Shown: positions 53,891 to 62,049, numbered from the stretch's first letter. The stretch: DNA of 64,000 bases from Synechococcus sp. NB0720_010 (GCF_023078835.1 NZ_CP090898.1:620001-684000), one strand, 5' to 3'. Notes: a model not told the origin generated them from the sequence alone. Made by a program: numbers and translations.

Positions 53891-54094
53891 TCAGCGAGAG
53901 GTACTAAGACTCCAACCAGGCTCACCATCAGGTTCGTGCACCATGCAACGTTCGCCATCGCGAAGACCATTACAGTCAGTGACACCCTTGAGGTAGCCTG
54001 CGAGAAACCAAAGCGTTGAAGCGGCTTGGTCGTTTTTGAGGAGCTCATCAAAGTCAAGCCCCCTAAATCCAACTTCCCAATCGGTATTGTCCAT
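53891..54094 (-). CDS. Small hypothetical protein
   Basis: A 67-residue acidic protein (MDNTDWEVGFRGLDFDELLK; ending GEPGWSLSTSR). It lies about 95 bp downstream of the second hli gene on the same strand. No family recognised. Confidence 0.45.
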   Translation of the reverse strand: MDNTDWEVGFRGLDFDELLKNDQAASTLWFLAGYLKGVTDCNGLRDGERCMVHEPDGEPGWSLSTSR

Positions 54095-54188
54095 CGTTCA
54101 AGCAGATTTGGTATTGGCGTAAGCAATAATCGAATGTGACACTCAAAAGAGGCAACACATCAGAGACGCAAGTCGTCAGGAGAGATTA

Positions 54189-54335
54189 CTAAGGCAATAG
54201 AGCCCTCAACTGATGGGCGACACCACTGCCGGTAAGCAATTCGGTAGCGATCGCAATCACAAAACCAAGCATCGCGAGACGGCCATTCAAGAGTTCGGCC
54301 TCGGCGGTAAAACCCCAGTTGCGAATTGAGTTCAT
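54189..54335 (-). CDS. hli: High-light-inducible protein, second copy
   Basis: A 48-residue Hli protein: MNSIRNWGFTAEAELLNGRL then AMLGFVIAIATELLTGSG. The chlorophyll-binding ExxNGRxAMxGF pattern is recognisable, with Glu in AELLNGR. It differs clearly from the copy at 22814-22957. It lies in the accessory zone downstream of two RHH-type genes, implying stress-related expression. Confidence 0.9.
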   Translation of the reverse strand: MNSIRNWGFTAEAELLNGRLAMLGFVIAIATELLTGSGVAHQLRALLP

Positions 54336-54422
54336 TGGGCAATGAAGAAACCAACTCAATCAAAGCAACATTCTTGAACTCGACGGAAGAGAAAGCAAAT
54401 ATGACTCAAAGGTGCCGCAAAC

Positions 54423-54587
54423 TCAATCGTCCTGATTCAGACTGTCGATCGCCTGCTCAAGCAAATAGGCGCACAGGTTGCTGAAGCTGCGGCCCTCCTG
54501 CTCCGCCAGGGTCGATAGACGTTCGTGAATGTCCGAACGGATGCTGATGCAAGCACGCACATTCTTTTGCGGGTTTGCCCGGGGCAT
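54423..54587 (-). CDS. Ribbon-helix-helix mini-protein B
   Basis: A 54-residue protein starting MPRANPQKNVRACISIRSDI, then a helix and EGRSFSNLCAYLLEQAIDS. It is closely related to mini-proteins A and C by the EGRSxSNLxAxLLE core. A TCTATAGA palindrome lies between it and the preceding gene and could be its own -10 region. Probably a dimeric DNA-binding protein. Confidence 0.75.
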   Translation of the reverse strand: MPRANPQKNVRACISIRSDIHERLSTLAEQEGRSFSNLCAYLLEQAIDSLNQDD

Positions 54588-54617
54588 GCGCAAGCAGCAA
54601 GCATGGGTCTACATATT

Positions 54618-54893
54618 CTATAGATCCCGATCGTGATGCTCTAGCGACCGGAGCCGTTGCTCAATCTGGTCCAAGCGTTCTTGGGTGGAAGGATCACCCA
54701 TGCCGCTCCAGTTGAGGTCCTGCCGCACAAGCTGAATGATGTACGCAGTCACGGTGAGACTGAGCTCTCTGGAGCGCTGCTTGATGGCATTAAGCAGCAT
54801 TGGCGGCAGAACCATCGAAAGCTGCTTGCGAGGTTCTGCTTTCAACGGGGGCCGTCCTCGATCGCCCATAGCAGGCACAGATGTGTCGGCCAC
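54618..54893 (-). CDS. RHH-like protein with C-terminal coiled coil
   Basis: A 91-residue protein with GTG start (ATG eight codons later is an alternative). Residues about 24-60 (KQLSMVLPPMLLNAIKQRSR; SLTVTAYIIQLVRQDL) look like an RHH domain, and residues 68-91 (STQERLDQIEQRLRSLEHHD) form a coiled coil. Four 10-bp-phased repeats lie 14 bp upstream of its start, which suggests autoregulation. Confidence 0.65.
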   Translation of the reverse strand: MADTSVPAMGDRGRPPLKAEPRKQLSMVLPPMLLNAIKQRSRELSLTVTAYIIQLVRQDLNWSGMGDPSTQERLDQIEQRLRSLEHHDRDL

Positions 54894-54906
54894 TGGGAAG
54901 CTAAGC

Positions 54907-54941
54907 GATGCATGGTGATGCTAGGTGATGCAGCCTGATGC
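54907..54941. promoter_or_regulatory. Four GATGC repeats with exact 10-bp phasing, probable operator
   Basis: GATGC begins at 54907, 54917, 54927 and 54937, one helical turn apart; on the minus strand the unit is GCATC(A/G) plus four bases. RHH repressors such as MetJ, CopG and ParD bind tandem sites at about this spacing. The array ends 14 bp upstream of the RHH-like gene. Confidence 0.6.
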
Positions 54942-55277
54942 AGGAGGTCGAGAGGCCGGCAAAGGTCATATTGCGGCGGTAGCTAGACAAAGAAAGAGAC
55001 ATCAAAAGAGAAACGCAGGAGAGGAGATAATGGATTGAAGATGCAGGGGGAAACCAGAATCAGCGAGAAAGGTCATCAAGAAGAATGGACTGGCACCAAG
55101 ACTTAAGAGAGAGTTTTAAAAGAGCGTGCGTCCTTTCAAAAGGTTCTACACAAGGAGGCAGAGGGTAGACGTCACGTCAGGCTGACGGGTAGGAAGTGCG
55201 ACGGGCAGTGGTTGCAGCAAGAGCGATCAAAGATTGCAGCGAATCAACAGGGCCTCAGAGTAGTTCAATCGTGTGAG
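54942..55277. other. Gap with no supportable gene
   Basis: About 335 bases of AT-richer, purine-biased sequence between the repeat array and the end of the RtcB-like gene. No protein, RNA gene or strong terminator is visible. Confidence 0.5.
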
Positions 55278-56516
55278 TCAACCTTGAATACAACGCAGGG
55301 GCCTTAGACGTGCGACACGCCTAACCAAGCCAGCCTTCTCGCTAAGGAGCGATCCATTGATATTCCAACAACTCGTCGACAATGATCTCTGTTCAGATGA
55401 ATCAACACCGCAGAGAACCTCAGTAAAAGATCCCATTCCCCCACCCAAGAGAACTGGTTGACCAACCTGACGGTACAAATCTGGGACGTGGCCATGACAG
55501 GGGCCGAAAGCACGAGTGGAACCTTGTCGCTGCACCCAAAGATGACGGGGGTCATGACCGACAAGATGGGATTCCTCCTGAACACTGTTGTGCGAAGCAT
55601 CAACAAGTAGGGGCAGACAGAGATCAGGCCAGTACTGGCGAAAAACATCTCGGACTAGGTGCGTCAGGATCTGTCGATAAGCAAGAGCGCAATTAAGAGA
55701 AACGTGGATGGAGGCGAGCAACTGGTGACCTAACTCTGAGTGCAAAGGTGTCCAGGTCAGACCATGCAGTGCGGAAAGGTTGTCTCGACAGGTCTGTTGA
55801 CTGAGGCCAGCTGAACCAGCCTCGATCACGACAACGATAGAGGTGACGTGCAAGCCGAAATGGGATGCGGTTGCTAGGTCATAGACATCCTCTACCACGT
55901 GAAGCTCTACATGGTGGTTGCCATTTCCAAAATGTTTTAGACGCTGTCGTACGTAGTCTTTTGCATGAGCGGACACTGCGCCTGGGTCAGCAGAAGGCAT
56001 CAAGCCTTGATGTTCGCAATATTGAAGATCCTCAAGAAAACCCCAACCCTCCTCTACAGCCCAATGGGCTCCACTTCGCAACATCAGATCAAAAGAGTCT
56101 TGATTGCAATGGGCGAGACCACGTTGAATCAATCCTGCAGCTAGTCCCGATTGCAACGTTTCAGAGAGGGACTCAAGCTTTGGCTCAAGTTGCGAGAGTT
56201 GGAGCCCCGTCTTTAGGCAGCGAACGCCGTAGGCATGATCAAGGTGAATGTCACCAGAAAGGATCGCACCGCCATGATTGGCATCGAAACCGACAACACA
56301 GCCGTTGGGCATTGCAAACCCTGGATGGGCATCGGGAAGCAGAGTCACAGAGGTTGAAAGACCAGGCAATTGAGACAGAGTCCAAGCCTGCTCAAGGACC
56401 TGAGGATGCATGCGGAGAAGGCACTGCTGGTCGCCATAGGCGATCAGTGGGAACGAACCAGCATCGGAATATGACCAGCAGTACTGGTCGATCTGCTTCC
56501 AATGAGTGAGATCCAC
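55278..56516 (-). CDS. RtcB-like protein with altered active site
   Basis: GTG 56516 gives 412 residues (an upstream GTG at 56582 adds 22). The RtcB framework is clear: VTLLPDAHPGFAMPNGCVVG, GNGNHHVEL, THLVRDVF, DASHNSVQEESH and RQGSTRAFGPCHGHVPDLYR. However, the metal-binding DINCGxR is DHAYGVR (Cys to Tyr96), the GSRGL-preceding His is Glu232, and the guanylated His of the SCHGAGR motif is replaced in SCWNING (Trp385). It is unlikely to be a normal RNA ligase and may bind RNA ends or have another role. It is divergent from Hsp20. Confidence 0.8.
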   Translation of the reverse strand: MDLTHWKQIDQYCWSYSDAGSFPLIAYGDQQCLLRMHPQVLEQAWTLSQLPGLSTSVTLLPDAHPGFAMPNGCVVGFDANHGGAILSGDIHLDHAYGVRCLKTGLQLSQLEPKLESLSETLQSGLAAGLIQRGLAHCNQDSFDLMLRSGAHWAVEEGWGFLEDLQYCEHQGLMPSADPGAVSAHAKDYVRQRLKHFGNGNHHVELHVVEDVYDLATASHFGLHVTSIVVVIEAGSAGLSQQTCRDNLSALHGLTWTPLHSELGHQLLASIHVSLNCALAYRQILTHLVRDVFRQYWPDLCLPLLVDASHNSVQEESHLVGHDPRHLWVQRQGSTRAFGPCHGHVPDLYRQVGQPVLLGGGMGSFTEVLCGVDSSEQRSLSTSCWNINGSLLSEKAGLVRRVARLRPLRCIQG

Positions 56517-56691
56517 CAAAGCCGTCCAACCAACACATGGAAGAGTGATCGAAAAGCAGTGACTAAAATGTGTACGCAACACATCAGAAGCAGATTAGGG
56601 CAGGTTCTGCAGCAGATAAGCGAATAACTGAATGAGACTCGTAATCGAGAATTAGCCTGGTCAGGCAAATACTTGCATCTTGGAGGAACAA

Positions 56692-57147
56692 GTGGATCTG
56701 ACCAAGTGGGATTCATTGATGGACATTGAGAATATCGTTGATCGCGCTCTGAATTGGTCGAATGCACGATTCACACCTGCACTACCACTGGGCGGGTTTG
56801 GACCACGCGTGGATATCCATGAAAGCGACGACAGCTATATGATCAAGGCCGACATGCCAGGCGTAGACAAGGAAGCACTGTCGGTGGGCATCGAAGGGGA
56901 GATGCTGACCATCCAAGGCCAGCGTGGACGTGAAAGCTTAGAAGGCCGGTCTCGGATTCACCGCCTTGAGCGATATCATGGCACCTTCAGCAGAAGCTTT
57001 TCGTTACCGGAAGATGCAGACGGCAATACCGTGAATGCTGTTTACGAAAATGGAGAGTTGACCGTAACGATTGCCAAGAAGAGTGATGTTGAAAAGCCTA
57101 GAACACAGAAAGTTCCGGTGACAATAGGAGAGTCAAAGCATCAATAG
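56692..57147 (+). CDS. Small heat shock protein Hsp20
   Basis: GTG 56692 follows GGAGG by five bases and gives 151 residues. The alpha-crystallin domain spans about 40-135: PRVDIHESDDSYMIKADMPG, LTIQGQRG, HGTFSRSFSLPEDAD and the AVYENGELTVTIAKK strand (A-x-x-x-n-G-v-L motif). It is an ATP-independent chaperone that holds unfolded proteins. It is divergent from the RtcB-like gene with about 175 bp between starts. Confidence 0.92.
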   Translation: MDLTKWDSLMDIENIVDRALNWSNARFTPALPLGGFGPRVDIHESDDSYMIKADMPGVDKEALSVGIEGEMLTIQGQRGRESLEGRSRIHRLERYHGTFSRSFSLPEDADGNTVNAVYENGELTVTIAKKSDVEKPRTQKVPVTIGESKHQ

Positions 57148-57204
57148 AGTTGATCGTCAAAGCGAGTGGTCGAGAATCAAAACCATCGGCCACTCCATCG
57201 ATCG

Positions 57205-58194
57205 TCAAATAATCCGAACGATCTGGTTTCTGCCATTTCCTTTGGCCATTGACAGAGCCTGATCAGCACGACCGAAGAGATCCGCAAATTCATTGTCGTT
57301 TGGAGAGAGGCTGACGAGACCTCCACTGATTCGTGGCCGGTAATCAGAATGATCGAAGATGCCCGGAAGGATCTCAAGATCATGTCGTATTGATTCGGAC
57401 AGAGCAAGAGAATGACACTCATCGGCGTTCACAAACAAAACCGAGAGCTCTTCGTCGACAATCCGTCCGAATAAGTCTTCGATTCGCAGATGCTGCTTAA
57501 CGGAGTTACAAACGTCAAGAAGGACCTGATCCGCAGCCTGGTGGCCCCAGCGATTGTTCACTTGATTAAAGTTATCGATATCAAGATTCAGAAGAGCCAG
57601 GGGTATGTCGTTACGACGAGCCCCCTCCAGTTCGATTGATGCGAGGTGGAAAAAGCTATTGCGAGTAAAAAGATGGGTGACAGGGCAAAGCAGACTCTGC
57701 TGACGGAGTTCAATCTCACGCATGACAAGTTCAGCCATTTGCTGCAGCATCGTCTGCTGATGATCATCGAATGGACGAGAGTCACGGTCAATCAGACAGA
57801 GCGTGCCAAGCCTATGCCCATCAGGAGAGAGCAAAGGTGCGCCTGCATAGAAGCGGATATAGGGCTCTCCTAAAACCAGTGGATTATTCGAAAAACGATC
57901 GTCCTGAAGTGCATCGGGTACGAGCAAGACTGAATTCTGGGTGACGGCGTGTGCACAAAAAGCAGCTTGCCGTGGGGTCTCCGTAGCGTTGAGACCATAA
58001 CGTGCCAGAAACCATTGGCGGTTCTGATCAACGAGGGAGACCAAAGCGATGGGCACCTGAAACACGTCAGCGGCTAGCTTGACTAACCGCTGAAGATGGG
58101 GATCAGGTGGGGTATCAAGGAGGTCATGGCGTTGAAGATCGCGCAACCTCTGATCCTCATCAACTGGCATGGGAAAGTCGGGATAAGGGGTCAT
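57205..58194 (-). CDS. GAF-GGDEF protein with degenerate GGDEF motif
   Basis: A 329-residue protein. Residues about 25-165 are a GAF domain (LAADVFQVPIALVSLVDQNR; FYAGAPLLSPDGHRLGTLCL). Residues about 170-325 are GGDEF-like: the metal Asp205 in LNLDIDNFN and the NNRWGHQAADQVL helix are kept, but the active-site loop is VDEEL (246-250) instead of GGDEF and the leading DxLTGL is CPVTHL. It probably cannot make c-di-GMP and may instead sense GTP or a ligand bound by GAF. Confidence 0.85.
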   Translation of the reverse strand: MTPYPDFPMPVDEDQRLRDLQRHDLLDTPPDPHLQRLVKLAADVFQVPIALVSLVDQNRQWFLARYGLNATETPRQAAFCAHAVTQNSVLLVPDALQDDRFSNNPLVLGEPYIRFYAGAPLLSPDGHRLGTLCLIDRDSRPFDDHQQTMLQQMAELVMREIELRQQSLLCPVTHLFTRNSFFHLASIELEGARRNDIPLALLNLDIDNFNQVNNRWGHQAADQVLLDVCNSVKQHLRIEDLFGRIVDEELSVLFVNADECHSLALSESIRHDLEILPGIFDHSDYRPRISGGLVSLSPNDNEFADLFGRADQALSMAKGNGRNQIVRII

Positions 58195-58544
58195 CGTGAG
58201 CCACTCTCATGAAGGACCCCGCCAGCAACTGAGCAGGTCATGTCTAAAAAAAAGACACTCAGAACAAGAAGAGAAGGCCATTGAGATAGGCCTAGCAACT
58301 GTGGAGTAGAAGCAAACTGCAGTACAGGTTTATCCAAACAGGAGAGATCCACTGCTGCGAAGAGCCTGAGAGGAGTTAGTCGGACAACATGTGCAGACAG
58401 CATGATTTGATTTTCCAGTGATGAAGTGCAAGAGGAGTCCTCCTCATTGTCAAGAGCCAAGGAAATCGACCCATGCAGATCAGGGCGCTTGGTTGTCAGA
58501 TCAACAAGTGGTAAGTACGGCGTACATTCAATATGTTGATTCAA
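58191..58544 (-). CDS. Hypothetical protein upstream of the GAF-GGDEF gene
   Basis: A 117-residue product with a polar N-terminal half and a hydrophobic segment (GLSQWPSLLVLSVFFLDMTC) near the end. Its stop overlaps the GAF-GGDEF start by four bases. No family recognised; the overlap is the main support. The following 284 bp (58545-58828) contain no supportable gene. Confidence 0.4.
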   Translation of the reverse strand: MNQHIECTPYLPLVDLTTKRPDLHGSISLALDNEEDSSCTSSLENQIMLSAHVVRLTPLRLFAAVDLSCLDKPVLQFASTPQLLGLSQWPSLLVLSVFFLDMTCSVAGGVLHESGSR

Positions 58545-58828
58545 GAGCCGATGACGTAGTGCGTCAGATCAGCAGCAGATTGGGTGAGAGGACAACAAGA
58601 TAAAGTGAAGATAAATGCAATAGATCACTTACTGTGACTACAGAGTGAAAGCCAAGGGGAGTAATCGCAAGAATGAGGAGGCAAAGGTGCGCCAGGATGA
58701 GGCAAGCCACATCGACTAGTCCTCAGAATGCACAATTGCGAGGTAGGTCGTAGCAACTTTGCAGCAGATCCGCATAACTAAGCAGAAGGAGTACGCAGTA
58801 GGACACGAATAGATCCGCTAATTTTGTT

Positions 58829-59476
58829 GTGGTGCTGGCAATTGACATTGTCTCCAAGCCGCTAAAGGTTCCGACTTCTGACGGTGATCTCAATGCTGTC
58901 CTACAGCAGCCCGTACGAGCCTTAGGACTGGTGCTGCTGGTTCATGGGCCTGGAGGCAACCGGCAGATGTTTAGAAGCAGAAAGGTCGGAAGAGCGCTAG
59001 CCGAACGGGGGTTATCAACTCTTCAGGTCAATCTCCTGCTGAATGCGGAAGGGCATACGAACGAGATTCCATGGGATCTGAACGTACTGACAGATCGCTT
59101 AGTCAGCACGCTCCAGTGGATCGGTCGAAATCAAGAGCTCTCTGCACTGCCTCTAGGGCTACTGGGAACAGGCAGCGGTGCAGCAGTCGTCATTGAGGCC
59201 GCAGTGAGAGAGCCAGGGAGAGTTGCCGCAATTGTCAGTTGTGCTGGCCGTCCTGACTTGGCATTCGAGTCATTGGCCACTCTGGAATGCCCGATCCTAC
59301 TTTTAGTAGGCAAGCTGGATGTGGACCTTTTAGAGCTGAATGCCTGGGCCACGAGCTTCTTAAGGGCTAAGCACGAACTGGCCGTTCTCCAAGAGATGAG
59401 CGATCTTCTAGCGGAACCCAAAGCGACGGAGTTAGTCGCAGACTTAACAGCAGAGTGGATGCTGCAGGAAATGTGA
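58829..59476 (+). CDS. Alpha/beta-hydrolase-fold protein, probable pseudo-enzyme
   Basis: A 215-residue protein with GTG start, resembling dienelactone-hydrolase-like proteins: LVLLVHGPGGNRQ (oxyanion loop), a nucleophile elbow at residues 113-117, CAGRPDLA, PILLLVGKLD and a final EEP-like region. The elbow reads GTGSG where GxSxG is expected, so the central Ser is Gly115, and the usual C-terminal His (GxxH) appears as MSD (Asp192). The catalytic triad therefore looks lost, unless Ser116 substitutes. Substrate unknown. Confidence 0.7.
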   Translation: MVLAIDIVSKPLKVPTSDGDLNAVLQQPVRALGLVLLVHGPGGNRQMFRSRKVGRALAERGLSTLQVNLLLNAEGHTNEIPWDLNVLTDRLVSTLQWIGRNQELSALPLGLLGTGSGAAVVIEAAVREPGRVAAIVSCAGRPDLAFESLATLECPILLLVGKLDVDLLELNAWATSFLRAKHELAVLQEMSDLLAEPKATELVADLTAEWMLQEM

Positions 59477-59629
59477 TGCACGGCGTTCGTCTCCGCGCTG
59501 CAGCAGATATGCGAAACAAACGAGGCGATCACCTGCAACCCGGATCAGACTCTTGCATTAATCTTGGTATAGAGAAACAATCATTTCTCTTTACCCAGTC
59601 TTGCTCAGTCCTTCAACATTAAATTCCAA

Positions 59630-59881
59630 ATGAATGACCGTATTCGCGTAATGCAGCGTCAACCCCGGCGCATTTCAATTACGCTGAGCTATAATGTTCA
59701 CGAGGATTTATTGAATCGCTCAGAGGAAGAGGGGCGGTCAGTGTCAAACCTGTGCGCTTTTCTATTAGAGGAGTCCCTGAAAGGTGCACATCAACAAAGA
59801 GTGCCAAACCAGCCTCAAGGCCATCCACCGAGCCAAGCGCTCAACGGAATACGACCTCAGTTGAAAGCTCGTTCCTATTAA
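59630..59881 (+). CDS. Ribbon-helix-helix mini-protein C, with extended tail
   Basis: An 83-residue protein: basic N-terminus, ribbon ISITLSYNVHEDLLNRS, helix EGRSVSNLCAFLLEESLKG, then a disordered Pro/Gln-rich tail. It is a paralogue of A and B. Upstream, TATAGA lies beside a GAGAAA-CAATCA-TTTCTC inverted repeat (near 59571-59588) that could be its promoter-operator. A terminator follows. Confidence 0.75.
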   Translation: MNDRIRVMQRQPRRISITLSYNVHEDLLNRSEEEGRSVSNLCAFLLEESLKGAHQQRVPNQPQGHPPSQALNGIRPQLKARSY

Positions 59882-59890
59882 ACACAGCTT

Positions 59891-59921
59891 GCCCCGGCTA
59901 CCTCCGTAGCCGGGGCTTCTC
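59891..59921. terminator. Terminator between convergent RHH-C and sigma-factor genes
   Basis: A perfect 11-bp stem GCCCCGGCTAC/GTAGCCGGGGC with loop CTCC, followed by TTCTCT on the plus strand. It lies ten bases past the RHH-C stop. Confidence 0.8.
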
Positions 59922-59951
59922 TAGGGAGACTCAGCCGATGAGGCAGCTCTC

Positions 59952-60794
59952 CTAACCAATAGGGAAGAGGACTGGGGTCAGTCTTGTCCTGAGCTTTGCA
60001 AGAGCTTTTCGCTCAAGTCTTTGGACCTGGTCTTTTGTGCGTCCAATCGTTCTTGCCACCTCGGCGAAGGAAGGTTGGTCTTCTGCGCCATAGCGCAGCT
60101 TGATAACATCTGCCTCTGGGCAAGACAGATGCTGCATAAGGCTATACATCCATGCGTAGTCGTCATGAATTTCGATCTCTTCTTTATCGGTTACGGTATC
60201 GAGAATCGTCATTGCACCGTCGGCACTTGCAATTTGCTGATCAAGAGACAAGGTGTTGCTACGGTAGTGCACATTGATTGCATGAAGCAAACGCTGAGGC
60301 GACTCATCCAAGAGGCGAGCCATCTCATCAACAGACAAGTATGTTCTGCTATTACTTTGCATAGAAGCTGCACGCGTCGCCAGATTAACAACATTCACTG
60401 GGAGACGGATACTTCCATTGTGTTCTTGCAAATAGCGATGAATCGACTGGCGAATCCACCAATAGCCGTACGTAGAAAACTTGTACCCTCGACTAGGATC
60501 GTATTTCTCAACTGCTCTTAGCAATCCAAGATTTCCTGCTTGCACAAGATCCATGGAATCGAAACCAAGATGCTGTAGGCGTCTTGAATAGCGCATTGAG
60601 ACGGTGACGACGAGCCGCAGGTTTGCTGTAACGATCCGCTTTAAAGCCCTGCGTCCTCTGCGCTCGAGGGCAGCAGAGGGCTTTTCGTCATCCTTCCATT
60701 GCCTGACGATCGTTCCCAGATGAACTTCCTCTTGAGGGGTCAAAAGGGGGATACGACCGATTTGACGCAAGTAGTCACCGAATGCATCACTCAT
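59952..60794 (-). CDS. Alternative sigma-70 factor (group 2-like)
   Basis: A 280-residue sigma factor. Region 1.2 (DYLRQIGRIPLLTPQEEVHL), region 2 (TANLRLVVTVSMRYSRR; GFDSMDLVQAGNLGLLRAVE; KFSTYGYWWIRQSIHRYL), region 3 and a region 4 HTH (PSFAEVARTIGRTKDQVQRL) are present. The -10-contacting region 2.4 is close to RpoD, so promoter specificity should overlap with housekeeping. It sits 49 bp upstream of, and in line with, nothing but terminators; its left neighbour is RHH-C. Likely a stress or light-response sigma factor. Confidence 0.93.
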   Translation of the reverse strand: MSDAFGDYLRQIGRIPLLTPQEEVHLGTIVRQWKDDEKPSAALERRGRRALKRIVTANLRLVVTVSMRYSRRLQHLGFDSMDLVQAGNLGLLRAVEKYDPSRGYKFSTYGYWWIRQSIHRYLQEHNGSIRLPVNVVNLATRAASMQSNSRTYLSVDEMARLLDESPQRLLHAINVHYRSNTLSLDQQIASADGAMTILDTVTDKEEIEIHDDYAWMYSLMQHLSCPEADVIKLRYGAEDQPSFAEVARTIGRTKDQVQRLERKALAKLRTRLTPVLFPIG

Positions 60795-60843
60795 ACAAGA
60801 GAGGATGAAGGCTCTACATCCTCATCCCTTAGGTTGAGTGCAT

Positions 60844-62049
60844 TCAATTGATGCAGCACTCTTGCCCAGAGTCTGCTGCATCTTGCGGCGAAGATGTCGA
60901 GATCCATTCATCAGAACTTGGGCGAATGGATCGATAAGTGCTCTGTCGGTCAGCTCTGCTGAGAACCAATTGCCAGAGCTGTCCCTGCCTTGATCGGAAG
61001 TACCCCGCACAACTCAGCAAGTAGTAGCGCCAGAAGCGGTAAAAGTCTTGCCCTATCTCCTGACAGAGTCTTGGCCATGCCAATTCAAAGTTCTCCCACC
61101 AAGAGAGAAGAGTACGCTCATAGTCCTGTCCGAAAGATTCCCAGTCCTCTATCAGCAGAATCCCTTCAAGTCCCTTGCAGAGTTGCATTGCCGAGGGGAG
61201 TCGTCCTCCAGGAAAGATGTGAGTATCTATCCATCGATCGGTGCGATGAGTCGTTGAAGCAGAACCAATCGTGTGCAACAGCATCAACCCCTCTGGATTC
61301 AGGCAATCGTTCATCACCTGATGGAATGTCCGGTCATTACGACGTCCGACATGTTCAAACATGCCTATCGATGCCACCTTGTCAAAGGGTTCAAGATTGA
61401 GTTGAGGCAAACTCCTGTAATCACAGACTCCAACTGTGATTGGAGCATCAGAGAACTTCTCTCGAATATAGCTTGCCTGTCTGTTGGAGATAGTGATCGC
61501 CACCACCTCTGCTCCGTAGTGCTGTGAGGCGACCCGAGCTAGGGCTCCCCATCCACAGCCCACGTCAAGCAGACGATCACCCGGCTTGAGTTCTAGTTTC
61601 TTACAGACAAGGTGCAACTTTGCCTCCTGGGCATCATCGAGATTGGTGGCATGTCGCCAATATCCGCAGCTATAGGCCATCGAGGGACCAAGCATTGCTT
61701 CATAAACGCGTGGATCAATGTCGTAGTGGCGACGCCCCACTCGCAGTGATTGAGTAATTCCTTGCGGATTTAGAATCTGATCAGACAACCATTGAATGGA
61801 TTCAACCAGCCTTCCCTGAAGAGCGAGAGGACGATTCGCACCCGACTTCAGGAGCCGGGAGATCATTTCACTTAAGTGCTCGCAGTCCCAGTCGCCGCGC
61901 ACATAGCCATCACCAAGGGCGAGCGAGCCATTTCTCAAGAGTTCTCCATAGAACTGTCGCCGATGCACCTGAAGATCCCAGGGACGGTCGCCATTAAACT
62001 GCACATCGGCTGCACCAGTGGCGGCAAGCAGGGTGGCAGGAATGGCCAT
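60844..62049 (-). CDS. cfa: Cyclopropane-fatty-acyl-phospholipid synthase family
   Basis: A 401-residue protein. SAM-binding motif LLDVGCGWGALARVASQHYG lies near residue 165; LGPSMAYSCGYWR and MFEHVGRRN are the Cfa substrate/bicarbonate motifs; FPGGRLPS and the C-terminal SWWENFELAW helix complete the family pattern. It adds a methylene group from SAM to unsaturated membrane lipid chains, which hardens membranes under stress. It lies just upstream of the sigma factor in the same direction (49-bp gap), possibly one operon. Confidence 0.93.
   Translation of the reverse strand: MAIPATLLAATGAADVQFNGDRPWDLQVHRRQFYGELLRNGSLALGDGYVRGDWDCEHLSEMISRLLKSGANRPLALQGRLVESIQWLSDQILNPQGITQSLRVGRRHYDIDPRVYEAMLGPSMAYSCGYWRHATNLDDAQEAKLHLVCKKLELKPGDRLLDVGCGWGALARVASQHYGAEVVAITISNRQASYIREKFSDAPITVGVCDYRSLPQLNLEPFDKVASIGMFEHVGRRNDRTFHQVMNDCLNPEGLMLLHTIGSASTTHRTDRWIDTHIFPGGRLPSAMQLCKGLEGILLIEDWESFGQDYERTLLSWWENFELAWPRLCQEIGQDFYRFWRYYLLSCAGYFRSRQGQLWQLVLSRADRQSTYRSIRPSSDEWISTSSPQDAADSGQECCIN

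Noticed and set aside
54160-54363. A 67-residue minus-strand frame over the second hli gene.
   Set aside because: It is in another frame; the hli frame (54189-54335) has the clear chlorophyll-binding motif.
58520-58540. AGTACGGCGTACA as a second LexA box.
   Set aside because: The half-site spacing is one base short and the right half does not fit GTWC, so it fails the consensus.
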